Below, in pieces: positions 1 to 10,873 of a stretch of 64,000 nt of DNA; position 1 is the stretch's first letter, and every line of letters begins with the position of its first letter. Below the pieces are notes generated by a model. That model was given only the letters and a program-made list of their open reading frames with translations. It did not search any database and was not told the DNA's origin. Made by a program: the position numbers and the translations under genes. Origin of the DNA: Pelagibacterium xiamenense (GTDB lineage Bacteria; Pseudomonadota; Alphaproteobacteria; Rhizobiales; Devosiaceae); assembly GCF_021166475.1 (NCBI RefSeq), contig NZ_JAJOYS010000001.1, positions 248,001 to 312,000 on the forward strand, in the 5' to 3' direction.

Positions 1-458
1 TCGTAAACGCGCTGGATGTGCTCCCAGCGCACCCGGTCCGCAGACATCGGGTTTTCCGGCGGCTCGGGCTTGATCTCTTCGTCCGCAAGCAGTGCCTTGA
101 TGATATCGTCGGCATCCGCGGGTTTGGCGAGATAGTCGACGGCACCCAGTTTGACCGCCGTGACCGCAGTGGCGATATTGCCATAGCCGGTCAGAACCAC
201 GGCACGGGCGTCAGGGCGGCGTTCGTGCAAGGTGGAAACCACCTCGAGCCCGTTCCCGTCTTCGAGCCGCAGGTCGACGACGGCAAACGCTGGCGGGGCC
301 GATTTGACGGCCGCCAACCCCGCCGCGACGCTGTCTGCGATCGATACGATGAATCCGCGCTTGTCCATAGCGCGCTCGAGCCGCGTCAGGAACGGCCTGT
401 CGTCGTCGACGAGCAAGAGTGTTCGGGCTTCGTCAGCAAGGTCGGTCAAATCGGTCAT
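1..458 (-). CDS. regA: Redox response regulator RegA/ActR/PrrA (3' part cut by window edge)
   Basis: Response regulator of the RegB/RegA (ActS/ActR, PrrB/PrrA) system, which controls energy, respiratory and redox genes in alphaproteobacteria. About 152 residues are visible. The receiver domain begins with an acidic cluster (LLLVDDDRPF). The likely phospho-acceptor Asp lies in AVVDLRLEDG, the conserved Thr in VVLTGYG, and the Lys in YLAKPAD. The sequence then enters the linker (PPENPMSADRVRWEHIQRVY) that precedes the Fis-type helix-turn-helix, which lies outside the window. The ATG at 456-458 gives the usual short leader before the receiver. The partner kinase gene regB lies 69 bp upstream on the same strand, so the two probably form an operon. 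The family assignment rests on the sequence together with the RegB neighbour. Confidence 0.93.
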   Translation of the reverse strand, partial: MTDLTDLADEARTLLLVDDDRPFLTRLERAMDKRGFIVSIADSVAAGLAAVKSAPPAFAVVDLRLEDGNGLEVVSTLHERRPDARAVVLTGYGNIATAVTAVKLGAVDYLAKPADADDIIKALLADEEIKPEPPENPMSADRVRWEHIQRVY

Positions 459-527
459 TATCGTTTTCCTCTCGCCGTCCTTTATATGGCGAATAACGCC
501 CCAAAGGTCAAAGCCGCCCGGTGCGGC

Positions 528-1868
528 CTATTGGTACGGCTCCTCGACCAGCGCCGCACGCGACCACGAAATCTCGACACAGGCGTGCCCGTTTGCCCGC
601 GCGTTGAAAAAGCGCAACCGCGCGCCCGTCCGCTCGAGCAAGGTCTTCGCGATGAAAACCCCGAGCCCCAGCCCGCCTGCGCCCTCGGCCGGACGCGGAT
701 CGGCGTCCCCGCCGCGCCAGCGCGTGGTGAGGTAGGGCTCACCCAGCCGGCTCAGGAGATCGGGGGGAAATCCCGGCCCGTCATCGGTGATGGTGATCAC
801 CACGCGCGACCCATCCCAGCCTGCGCTGATCGAGACCTTTTCGCGCGCGAACTGCACGGCGTTTTCGATGAGGTTCCCCAGTCCGTACAAGAGCCCGACA
901 TTGCGCGCAATCACCGGCTCGGGCCCGCCATGCTGGGACTTTGAAAGCGCGATTGACTTGCCTGCCCCCGCGCTCGAATGCTCGTGTAGTTTGGCGAGCT
1001 CGGCGACGATGTCCGAAAGCGAGGCATGATCGAAAATATCCGACCCGCCCGGCTTGAGGCTGCGCAGTTTGCCCAAAATCGCGCGGCAGCGCGCGACCTG
1101 GTCCAGAATAAGGTCGATATCTTCGGCCATTTCCTGCGTCGGCGCGTCCGAGCGCATCTCCTTGGCTGCCAGCGCGATCGTCGCCAGCGGCGTGCCCAGT
1201 TCATGCGCCGCGGCCGCTGCGAGCCCGTCGAGCGCGGAAAGCTGCTGCTGGCGCGAAAGCGCAAGCTCGGTCACCGTCAGCGCGTCGACGAGTTGGCGGG
1301 CCTCGTGCGCGACCTTACCCGTATACCCCGCAACGAACGCCACGCCGCACAGAACGGCCACCCACATGCCCACAAGATAGATTGTTGGCGGCACGAAGGG
1401 CGCGGCGGGGTCCCAGGGCAGCGGGAGATGGAAGACCGCCAGCGCCGTCGCAATCGCACCGGCAAGAACGGCCAGCAGCACCGTTTCGCGCTGCGGCAGC
1501 ACCGAGGCGGACACTGAAACCGGGGCGATCAGCAAGAGCGCAAACGGGTTGCCCAGCCCGCCGGTGAGATAGAGCAGTCCGCCCACCTGCAGACAGTCAT
1601 AGGCCAGTTGCAGAAACGCAAGCCGCCGCCCGGGCCGGTGTGCGGGCCCGAATCGGATCAAGAGCCCGACATTGAGCAGTACCGAAAGCCCGATCAGCGT
1701 CAGGCACGCGACAAGCGGCAGGGGGTAGCCGAGCCCGTAATGGACAAAGAGCACGCTCGCCGCCTGCCCCGCGATCGCAAGCCAGCGCAGCAGGATAAGG
1801 GTGTCGAGCCTTAGAGGATGGGCAGGATGGGCGAGCGCATGCGCGTCGCTATCGGCCAATGGGTACAT
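528..1868 (-). CDS. regB: Redox sensor histidine kinase RegB/ActS
   Basis: Membrane histidine kinase, 446 aa, that phosphorylates RegA/ActR in response to the quinone pool and cytoplasmic redox state. Six hydrophobic segments span about residues 22-185. The family's quinone-sensing signature GGLGNPF is intact at 103-109. The H-box AAAHELGTPLATI places the phospho-accepting His at 222. A Cys at 261 (QVARCRAIL), 39 residues beyond, matches the redox-active cysteine of Rhodobacter RegB. The ATP-binding N, G1 and G2 boxes follow (NLIENAVQFA, DDGPGF, GLGLGVFIA). Both known redox-sensing features are therefore present. It lies directly upstream of the regA-like gene and diverges from the DUF2852 gene. 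Confidence 0.95.
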   Translation of the reverse strand: MYPLADSDAHALAHPAHPLRLDTLILLRWLAIAGQAASVLFVHYGLGYPLPLVACLTLIGLSVLLNVGLLIRFGPAHRPGRRLAFLQLAYDCLQVGGLLYLTGGLGNPFALLLIAPVSVSASVLPQRETVLLAVLAGAIATALAVFHLPLPWDPAAPFVPPTIYLVGMWVAVLCGVAFVAGYTGKVAHEARQLVDALTVTELALSRQQQLSALDGLAAAAAHELGTPLATIALAAKEMRSDAPTQEMAEDIDLILDQVARCRAILGKLRSLKPGGSDIFDHASLSDIVAELAKLHEHSSAGAGKSIALSKSQHGGPEPVIARNVGLLYGLGNLIENAVQFAREKVSISAGWDGSRVVITITDDGPGFPPDLLSRLGEPYLTTRWRGGDADPRPAEGAGGLGLGVFIAKTLLERTGARLRFFNARANGHACVEISWSRAALVEEPYQ

Positions 1869-1966
1869 GAAAAACCACTCGGAAATCTGGGCCAGGCGCC
1901 CGGCAGGCCGGGCCTATGGGCGTTCTAGCACAGGATTTCAAGGGCCAGAAATCGCATATTGGCGCC

Positions 1967-1998
1967 TTGACCGCGGATTTGACGACCCCAGCTATAAT
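1967..1998 (+). promoter_or_regulatory. Candidate sigma-70 promoter of the DUF2852 gene
   Basis: A perfect TATAAT (1993-1998) lies 27 bp before the ATG at 2025. TTGACC (1967-1972) lies upstream, but the 20-nt spacer is longer than usual. The region is shared with the divergent regB gene, and a 7-bp-arm palindrome (GCCCGGC-AG-GCCGGGC, 1898-1913) lies on the regB side. This is a pattern match only. Confidence 0.4.
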
Positions 1999-2024
1999 CG
2001 TGTTCGAACCTGGAGAGACGGACA

Positions 2025-2477
2025 ATGAGCACTGCGATTATCAAACCTGAATGGTCGCCCATCACCATCGCTTTGATGGTTCTGGGCTTCATTATCTTCT
2101 GGCCCCTGGGCGCAGCGATGCTCGCCTATATCCTTTGGGGCGAGTATTTCGGCGGCTCGAAAGAGAAGGCCGAAAGCTGGGTCCATAACCAGCGCGAGCA
2201 CTGGAAAGCCAAGAAGGCGGCTCGCCACCACTGTCATGGCCGCCACTACCGCGGTTTCGACCGGACCGGCAACGCCGCGTTCGACGACTATCGCGAAGAA
2301 CAGCTCAAGCGTCTCGAAGAGGAACGGCGCCGGCTCGACGAAGAGCGCGCCGCGTTCGAGGAATACCTCGACAACCTCCACAAGGCGCGGGACCGCGAGG
2401 AGTTCGACCGCTTCATGCGCGAACGCCGCAACCGCCCCGAAAGCAACGAAGGCGGCGATCAGCCCCACCAGTACTGA
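2025..2477 (+). CDS. DUF2852 family membrane protein
   Basis: A 150-aa protein of unknown function, of a kind common in Hyphomicrobiales. One hydrophobic segment (about residues 14-40, ending in AYILWGEYFGG) is followed by a basic, His-rich stretch and then a long, strongly charged helix (about 85-140, EEQLKRLEEERRRLDEER), probably a coiled coil. A GGAGAG Shine-Dalgarno lies 8-9 nt before the ATG. It diverges from regB and runs in the same direction as the metallopeptidase gene 199 bp downstream. The family call comes from the N-terminal membrane/tryptophan pattern plus the coiled-coil tail. No biochemical role can be read from the sequence. Confidence 0.8.
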   Translation: MSTAIIKPEWSPITIALMVLGFIIFWPLGAAMLAYILWGEYFGGSKEKAESWVHNQREHWKAKKAARHHCHGRHYRGFDRTGNAAFDDYREEQLKRLEEERRRLDEERAAFEEYLDNLHKARDREEFDRFMRERRNRPESNEGGDQPHQY

Positions 2478-2675
2478 AGACGAACGAGCTAAGTCCGGCG
2501 CATATGACAGGGGATGAGCCTCCCGCCCCTGCCGGACCCCCGCCCCGGAGCCTTTCCGCCGGGGCCGTGAGAAGACGGCGTACGCTTCCCCTTGGCGTGC
2601 GCCGTTTTTCTGTCTCCCGGACACCAAGCTGGTCCATACTGGCTCGAACCGATTCGCACATCGAGGGTATACCGC

Positions 2676-3410
2676 ATGGCCCTGGGTCTCCTGCGCGCCG
2701 CAAAAATCCCTGATACGACAGAACTCGTTATAGGCGGCGTCGCAGTCGCGGTGAGCGTGAGGGTCAATCCGCGCGCCCGGCACTACCGGTTGACGGTCTC
2801 GCGCAAGGGCGAGCCCGTACTCACGTTCCCCGCCTCGGGACGCTGGAAGGAGGCGCAAGCCTTTCTCGAACGCAATCGCGGCTGGCTCTCCAAGCGTCTC
2901 GAAAAGCGCGATGGTGTCGCAAGGCTAGGCGATGGCGCCAGGGTGCCGCTGCGCGGCGTCGAGCACACGGTTCTGGTCCGCGAAGCCTTGCGCGGAACGG
3001 TCGAGCGCACAGACGGGTCCGATGGCCCCATCCTTTCGGTCCCTGGGGGGGCGGATCATTTCAAGCGGCGGCTCGTCGACTGGTTCAAACGCGAGGCGCG
3101 TGCGGATATTGAAGCGCGGTGTGCAATTCACGCTGCAAATCTCGGCGTCTCGATCGCGGCGATCCGCATGCGCGATCAGTCGACCCGCTGGGGGTCATGC
3201 TCGTCCACGCGCACGCTCAGTTTCAACTGGCGCCTCATCATGGCACCGCCCTATGTCCTGGACTATGTCGCCGCACACGAGGTCGCCCACATCCTCGAGA
3301 TGAACCACGCTCCGGCCTATTGGCGTACCCTCGCGCGTACCCTGCCGGACTATGAACGCGGCAAAGCGTGGCTCAAGGCGAACGGCCAGTCCTTGATGGC
3401 AATCGACTGA
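2676..3410 (+). CDS. YgjP/SprT-like zinc metallopeptidase (M48-type, DUF45)
   Basis: A 244-aa protein with the zinc-dependent peptidase signature HEVAH (in YVAAHEVAHILEMNH) and a downstream WRTLARTLPDYERGKAWL segment, as in the YgjP/UTP-pyrophosphatase-associated family. The N-terminal half is a beta-rich domain containing the typical phrase VRVNPRARHYRLTVS. The motif TRWGSCSS, also family-typical, precedes the zinc site. I chose the ATG at 2676, which has GAGGG 8 nt upstream. The open frame extends further 5', but that extension is low-complexity and lacks family similarity. Substrates are unknown. It is convergent with the PBP1A gene, with about 160 bp of structured non-coding DNA between them. 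Confidence 0.88.
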   Translation: MALGLLRAAKIPDTTELVIGGVAVAVSVRVNPRARHYRLTVSRKGEPVLTFPASGRWKEAQAFLERNRGWLSKRLEKRDGVARLGDGARVPLRGVEHTVLVREALRGTVERTDGSDGPILSVPGGADHFKRRLVDWFKREARADIEARCAIHAANLGVSIAAIRMRDQSTRWGSCSSTRTLSFNWRLIMAPPYVLDYVAAHEVAHILEMNHAPAYWRTLARTLPDYERGKAWLKANGQSLMAID

Positions 3411-3424
3411 CCATCCCAAGTGTC

Positions 3425-3441
3425 ATGTTATGTCATAACAT
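3425..3441. repeat. 17-bp perfect palindrome in a convergent gap
   Basis: ATGTTATG-T-CATAACAT is a perfect inverted repeat with one central base, 14 bp after the metallopeptidase stop. Its symmetry looks like a dimeric-regulator operator, but it lies at the 3' ends of two convergent genes, so no obvious target promoter exists. Confidence 0.6.
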
Positions 3442-3468
3442 TGCAACACGGGCGCGATAGCTTCAGGC

Positions 3469-3543
3469 TCGGATGCGGTCCGGGACCAGTTCTGGTGCGG
3501 ATCAATTGCCTCCAACAAGGGGTTCGCGCCGGACCGCATCCGA
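3469..3543. repeat. Long inverted repeat, 15-bp perfect arms, ~45-nt loop
   Basis: The left arm 3469-3483 (TCGGATGCGGTCCGG) is the exact reverse complement of 3529-3543. Inside the loop a second small inverted repeat (ACCAG-TT-CTGGT) starts just after the left arm. It sits between the convergent metallopeptidase and PBP1A genes and ends about 25 bp from the PBP1A stop. It could end transcription of both genes as a large hairpin, or be one copy of a dispersed repeat. There is no U-run, so a classical intrinsic terminator is not supported. Confidence 0.6.
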
Positions 3544-3568
3544 CCCGGCGCCGTTTGCAGGCCCGCCC

Positions 3569-5653
3569 CTACTGCCCGCCAAAGATCGAATTGAGCAGGC
3601 CGCCTACAGGATCGTTGGTCGGCCCGACAAGCTGCCCGCCGGTTGCCGGTGCCTGGCCTTCGGGCGGCTGGGCGACGCGCTGCGCAAGGGGAACGTAGTG
3701 ACCGGGCAAATTGGCGACGGACAGTCCTTCGTGCGCCTCGACCATGAAATTGCGCCAGATTTCAGCCGGCACAGTGCCGCCTGTCAGCCCGGCCGTCGAG
3801 GTGTCGTCGTCATTCCCGATCCACACCCCGCCGACCCAGCTTGCCGTATAGCCCACGAACCAGGCGTCGCGCGTGCTCTGGGTCGTGCCGGTCTTGCCGC
3901 CCATGGGCCAGCCGGGAATCGCCGCACGGGTCGATGTGCCTTCCTGCACGCCTGTCTGGAGCATGTCGTTCATCATCCCCACCTGCTCGTCGGTAAGAAT
4001 CTGCCCCGGCCCGGAGGGAACGGCCTCGTAAAGGACTTCGCCATCGGTCGTCGTGATCCGCGTGATCACATTGGCGATGACGCCCTGCCCGCCATTGGCG
4101 AAGGGCGCGTAAGCTGCCGTCAGTTCGAGCAGCGAAACCTCCTGTGTGCCCAGCGCGATCGAAGGCACAGCCTGGAAATTGGAGGAAAAGCCCATCCGGT
4201 ACGCGGTCTCGATGACGTTTTCCGGTCCGATATCGATGGCGAGCTGTGCCGCGATCGTGTTGATCGACTTGGCGAGTGCATCGCGTAACAGCATCGGGCC
4301 GCGATACTGGCGATCGTAGTTGCTCGGGGACCAGCCATTATAGTTGATCGGCTCGTCGACCATCACCGTGTCGGGCGTATAGCCCTGCTGCAGCGCGGCG
4401 AGATAGACGAATGGCTTGAAGCTCGAACCGGGCTGCCGCCGCGCCGTCACCGCGCGGTTGTACTGGCTCTGATTGTAGTCCACGCCCCCCACAAGCGCCC
4501 GCACCCGGCCTTCGGTATCCATCGCAACAAGCGCGGCCTGGTCGAAATTGCGATCCGCGCCGTACTGGCTTACCGCTTCTTTGATCACGAACTCGGCGTG
4601 TTTTTGCAGATCCCAGTCGATGGTCGTGTGGACGATCACATCCTCGTTGACCTCGCCCAGATAGGCGTTCATCAGCGTTTCCACCCAATCGGCCACGTAG
4701 TACTCGGCGCCCGCTTGCCGCGTCGGCACGCTCGTCCGAGAGGGATCGATCGCAGCCGCGTCGGCCTCTTCTTGGGTGATGAAGCCCTCGCGTACCATAT
4801 TCGCGAGCGTCAGGCGCTGCCGCTCGATGGCGCGCTCGGGGTAGTTCTTGGGGTTGTAGGCCGACGGCGCGGGCAGAATGCCCGCGAGCATGGCGGCCTG
4901 CCCGAGCGAAAGATTCCGTGCCGAAATCCCGAAATAGGTCTGTGCCGCCGCCTCGATCCCTGTCGCTCCGGAGCCGAAATGCACCCGGTTCACATAGAGT
5001 TCGAGAATCTGCTCTTTGGTGTAGTTCTGCTCGAGCCACAGCGCCAAAAGCGCTTCCTGCACCTTACGACCAAGCGTCTGGTCGGGTGTGAGAAACAGGT
5101 TTTTGGCCACCTGTTGGGTAATCGTGGATGCACCGCGCGTGAGTTCGCCCGCGCGCAGGGACTCCACCGCCACCGAAGCAAGGCCGATCGGATCGACACC
5201 GAAATGCGAATAGAACCGCCGGTCTTCGTTCGCAATAATTGCCAGCGGCACATAATACGGCAACTCGTGGTAGGCGATCGCCTCGCCGCCGGTCTGCCCG
5301 CGGTTGGAGAGCAACTGGCCGTTCGACGCAAGCACCTGAATATTGGGCGGCCTCTGCGGCACCTCCCAGGTATTGGGCGCGCCGAGCTCGCGGCCGTAGT
5401 AGAAAATGATGCCGCCCACCACGATTGCGCCCAGAATGCCCATGGTGAAGCAGAAATAGATCGCGCCGACGAGAAATCCGCCCAGGCCGCCGCGCCGCTT
5501 CCTGGTCTTCGCTGGTTTGCCCCTGGGCGTCTTTTTCGGCTTCTGCGCCTTCTGCGGCTTTTCCGCACGCGCGGCTTTACCCGCCGCGCCGGCGCCATTG
5601 CCGCCTTTTTTGCCGGCGTCGATACGGTCTTCGGGAGACAGACGAAGGTCCAT
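3569..5653 (-). CDS. mrcA: Penicillin-binding protein 1A (bifunctional transglycosylase/transpeptidase)
   Basis: Class A PBP that polymerises and cross-links peptidoglycan, about 694 aa. A basic, Lys/Ala-rich cytoplasmic tail (first ~55 residues) precedes one membrane anchor (about 57-86). The GT51 domain has the catalytic EDRRFYSHFG near residue 145 and STITQQVAKN. The transpeptidase domain carries the nucleophile motif SSFK (about 410-413, in PGSSFKPF), the SIN triad (about 463-465) and KTGT. The ATG at 5651-5653 is preferred, with GGAAA about 10 nt upstream. A GTG nine bases further upstream sits directly on that Shine-Dalgarno. The residue pattern is complete, so it should be active. It is transcribed away from gyrB's 3' end as a single gene. 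Confidence 0.95.
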   Translation of the reverse strand: MDLRLSPEDRIDAGKKGGNGAGAAGKAARAEKPQKAQKPKKTPRGKPAKTRKRRGGLGGFLVGAIYFCFTMGILGAIVVGGIIFYYGRELGAPNTWEVPQRPPNIQVLASNGQLLSNRGQTGGEAIAYHELPYYVPLAIIANEDRRFYSHFGVDPIGLASVAVESLRAGELTRGASTITQQVAKNLFLTPDQTLGRKVQEALLALWLEQNYTKEQILELYVNRVHFGSGATGIEAAAQTYFGISARNLSLGQAAMLAGILPAPSAYNPKNYPERAIERQRLTLANMVREGFITQEEADAAAIDPSRTSVPTRQAGAEYYVADWVETLMNAYLGEVNEDVIVHTTIDWDLQKHAEFVIKEAVSQYGADRNFDQAALVAMDTEGRVRALVGGVDYNQSQYNRAVTARRQPGSSFKPFVYLAALQQGYTPDTVMVDEPINYNGWSPSNYDRQYRGPMLLRDALAKSINTIAAQLAIDIGPENVIETAYRMGFSSNFQAVPSIALGTQEVSLLELTAAYAPFANGGQGVIANVITRITTTDGEVLYEAVPSGPGQILTDEQVGMMNDMLQTGVQEGTSTRAAIPGWPMGGKTGTTQSTRDAWFVGYTASWVGGVWIGNDDDTSTAGLTGGTVPAEIWRNFMVEAHEGLSVANLPGHYVPLAQRVAQPPEGQAPATGGQLVGPTNDPVGGLLNSIFGGQ

Positions 5654-5882
5654 AGAGCTCACTTTCCGGGCAGATATGGCGATTGCGTGGCGTCCCTTCC
5701 GTTCAATCGCCGGCAGTGCTCGCGCATGGACACGCGGCAGGCCAAATCAAGGCTCTGCTATTGAGCCTAAATGTGGCCGGTTTATGTGAGGTAAAGCGGC
5801 CTTATGCAAGCGGCTAGGCCAATTTGGCCCATAACACGCCTAGTGTTGCGCATCTGCACCGGCAGGTCGTAACGCGGGCCGG

Positions 5883-8324
<2,442 letters not shown>

Positions 8325-8426
8325 TCAGCCTTTGTTGGGGACCGTTCCGTTGTAGCCGATCCCCTCGTTTTCCCAAAGCAATTTGCCGGAAATTCTAGAT
8401 CTTAAATGGGCAAAAATCGCCGATTT

Positions 8427-9545
8427 TCAACCGGTTTGGTGCAATTGGCCGCTCGCAACGGCAAAGTGTTGCGCCCGCGCCCCCAGATCGGCGAAAAGCA
8501 CCGGGTCCGTGCCCGTCATCCAGCATTGCGTATCGAGCTTATCCAGCGCGTCGAAAAGCGCTGCGCGACGCTTTGGATCGAGATGCGCGGCAATTTCATC
8601 GAGCAGCAGAAAGGGCGCGATGCCTGTCATCTCTTTTACCAGCCGCGCGTGGATCAACACCAGACCGATCAGCAGCGCTTTTTGCTCTCCGGTTGAACAC
8701 AACCCCGCCGGCATGCCCTTTTGCCGGTGAGTGACCGAAAAATCGACCCTGTGTGGCCCCAGTGTGGTCCGCCCCGCGGCACGGTCGAGCGCGCGGGATG
8801 CTCTCCAGCGCAGAGCCAGCTCGCCTTCGAGCTCGGAGGCCGTTTTGGGCTCGGCGTCTTCGAGCAGTGGGGAAAGATCGAGGAGCGCCTCGGGAAAGCC
8901 CGTGTCGGCGACCGAGGACGCCATCAGCGCCTGCAGGTGGGTGAGAGAGTCCGTGCGTGCAAAATGGACCGCCGAGGCGTATTCGGCCATCTGCGCCTCG
9001 ATCGCCGACATCCACGCCGGGTCACCGTTCTCGTCCAGAAGCCGATTGCGCTGGCGCATGGCGGTTTCGAAATCGGCAACTGCGGCGCCATGCCCGGGAA
9101 TGAGCGTTGTCACCAGCCTGTCGAAGAACCGCCGACGCTCGGACGCCGGGCCGGAAAAAAGTCCGTCCATGGCCGGTGTGAGCCACAACAGGCGCAGATA
9201 TTCGCTCATCTGCGTCACCGATGAGGCGTTGGTGCCGTTGATCCGCACGCGCCGCGACCCCGCATCCCCGGCCGCTCCTGTGCCGATATCGACCGGCCCG
9301 TATTCGGTTTCGATGCTCGCCGCGACCGCCCAATTGCCATCCGAACCCGAAAGCGCAAGCGTATCGAACGGCGCCCGCCGCAATCCCCGGCCCGGCGAGA
9401 GCAAAGACACAGCTTCAATGAGATTGGTCTTGCCGGCGCCGTTCTCGCCCGTCAGCACCACATGACGCGGCGCAAGGTCGAGCGCGGCGCTCGCGTAGTT
9501 GCGAAAACTGGTGAGCCTGAGCCGCGAGATGTAGCGCTGGGGCAT
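8427..9545 (-). CDS. recF: DNA replication and repair protein RecF
   Basis: SMC-like ATPase, 372 aa, that loads RecA at gaps with RecO/RecR. The Walker A motif GENGAGKTN lies near residue 35, behind the typical opening ISRLRLTSFRNYASAALDL. The ABC signature region reads STGEQKALLIGLVL and Walker B reads LLLDEIAAHLD, both near the C-terminus. The ATG is 15 bp after the dnaN stop on the same strand, so dnaN and recF are probably cotranscribed. Length and motif order are normal for the family. Confidence 0.96.
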   Translation of the reverse strand: MPQRYISRLRLTSFRNYASAALDLAPRHVVLTGENGAGKTNLIEAVSLLSPGRGLRRAPFDTLALSGSDGNWAVAASIETEYGPVDIGTGAAGDAGSRRVRINGTNASSVTQMSEYLRLLWLTPAMDGLFSGPASERRRFFDRLVTTLIPGHGAAVADFETAMRQRNRLLDENGDPAWMSAIEAQMAEYASAVHFARTDSLTHLQALMASSVADTGFPEALLDLSPLLEDAEPKTASELEGELALRWRASRALDRAAGRTTLGPHRVDFSVTHRQKGMPAGLCSTGEQKALLIGLVLIHARLVKEMTGIAPFLLLDEIAAHLDPKRRAALFDALDKLDTQCWMTGTDPVLFADLGARAQHFAVASGQLHQTG

Positions 9546-9560
9546 GGACCGCCCGCCGGG

Positions 9561-10679
9561 CTACACCCGCATCGGCATCAGAACGAACTGCGCCTGGGTC
9601 TCCCCGTCTTCCTTGACGAGCGTGGGCGACCCCGCGTCGTTGAAAAGGAACAGCGCGTTCTCGGTGCGGATCTGGGAGATGATCTCGAGCAGATAGCGTG
9701 CATTGAAGCCGATCTCGAACGCTTCGACGTCGAACTCGACGGCGAGTTCCTCATTGGCGGTGCCGTGATCGGGATTGGTGACCGACAGCTCCAGCATACC
9801 TTCGGACAGCGAGAGCTTCACCGCCTTGCCGCCGCGTTCGGACGCAATCGTCGAAACACGGTCGACCGCCTTGGCGAGGCCGTCGCGGTCCACCCGTAAA
9901 AGCTTGTCGTTGTTTTTCGGCGTCACGCGTTCATAGTCGGGGAAGCTGCCCTCGATGAGCTTCGAAAGAAGCACCACGCCCCCGAGCGTGAACCGGATCT
10001 TGGTGTCCGAAAGCTCGACCTCGACATCACCCTCGACGCCGTCCAGCAGCTTCAAGACCTCCGAAACCGTCTTGCGCGGCACGATAATCCCCGGCATCCC
10101 GGCCGATCCGGAAGGCGCCTCGGCCTCAACCCGCGCGAGCCGGTGCCCATCGGTTGCCACCGCGCGCATGACAATGCCGTCGCCGGCGTCGATCGTGTGG
10201 ATGAAAATACCGTTGAGGTAGTACCGCGTTTCCTCATTGGAAATCGCGAACTGCGTGCGCTCGATAAGGTCCTTGAGCGCTTCGGCAGGGATCGAGAACG
10301 TATGCGTGAAGCTGCCCGATTTGAGGTCGGGGAAGCCGTCGGGGTTGAGACAGGCAAGGTGGAAGCGCGAGCGGCCCGAGGTGATCGACATCTGGTCCGC
10401 GCCGTCGGTCTCGAGCACGACCTCTGCCCCGTCCGACAGCTTGCGCACGATTTCGTAAAGCGTGTGCGCGGGCACGGTTGTGACGCCCGGCGTGCCGGTC
10501 ATGGCGGGAACGGTCTCAGTCACCTCGATATCGAGATCGGTCGCCCTCAAATCCAACCCTTCGGCCGTCGCGCTCATCAGCACGTTCGCGAGGATCGGAT
10601 AGGTGTTGCGGCGCTCAACGACCCGGTGCACATGGCCAAGCGATTTCAGCAAGTGGTTGCGCTCAAGCGTGACCTTCAT
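9561..10679 (-). CDS. dnaN: DNA polymerase III beta sliding clamp
   Basis: Processivity clamp, 372 aa, with three repeated clamp folds. It opens with the family-typical MKVTLERNHLLKSLGHVHRV and ends in FVLMPMRV. The start at 10677-10679 is set by this N-terminus. The long in-frame extension upstream is proline/glycine-rich and not homologous. The Shine-Dalgarno GAAGGGG lies about 12 nt upstream. A four-codon out-of-frame ATG...TGA overlaps the start codon (ATGAATACGCGATGA), possibly by chance. It is separated from dnaA by 194 bp that contain a strong hairpin, and from recF by only 15 bp. Confidence 0.97.
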   Translation of the reverse strand: MKVTLERNHLLKSLGHVHRVVERRNTYPILANVLMSATAEGLDLRATDLDIEVTETVPAMTGTPGVTTVPAHTLYEIVRKLSDGAEVVLETDGADQMSITSGRSRFHLACLNPDGFPDLKSGSFTHTFSIPAEALKDLIERTQFAISNEETRYYLNGIFIHTIDAGDGIVMRAVATDGHRLARVEAEAPSGSAGMPGIIVPRKTVSEVLKLLDGVEGDVEVELSDTKIRFTLGGVVLLSKLIEGSFPDYERVTPKNNDKLLRVDRDGLAKAVDRVSTIASERGGKAVKLSLSEGMLELSVTNPDHGTANEELAVEFDVEAFEIGFNARYLLEIISQIRTENALFLFNDAGSPTLVKEDGETQAQFVLMPMRV

Positions 10680-10793
10680 CGCGTATTCATACCCCTTCAG
10701 GAAACCCGTGGTGCAGCGCGGCCCGGCATCGGCCCGCAATCCCGGCAGAACACCGGGCGGAGACCCTGCCCCCATTGGCCCGAAAACGCAAGG

Positions 10794-10824
10794 CCCCACC
10801 CCGTCGCAGGCCGCCGGGGTGGGG
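10794..10824 (-). terminator. GC-rich hairpin between dnaA and dnaN
   Basis: CCCCACCCCG (10794-10803) pairs perfectly with CGGGGTGGGG (10815-10824) around an 11-nt loop. In the dnaA direction it is followed by CCTTGCGTTTTC, and on the other strand by GATTTTCC. It is a plausible terminator or attenuator limiting dnaA readthrough into dnaN. The U-tract is imperfect. Confidence 0.5.
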
Positions 10825-10873
10825 GATTTTCCGCAGGATTTGCTAGATGGCGGGGGGCGGCGCCAGCGATCCC

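Noticed and set aside
5852-5880. gyrB terminator candidate
   Set aside because: There is a GC-rich imperfect inverted repeat after the stop but no T-run; too weak to call.
10676-10690. Four-codon leader ORF (ATGAATACGCGATGA) overlapping the dnaN start
   Set aside because: The Shine-Dalgarno is only one base from its ATG, too close for use; overlap is probably chance.
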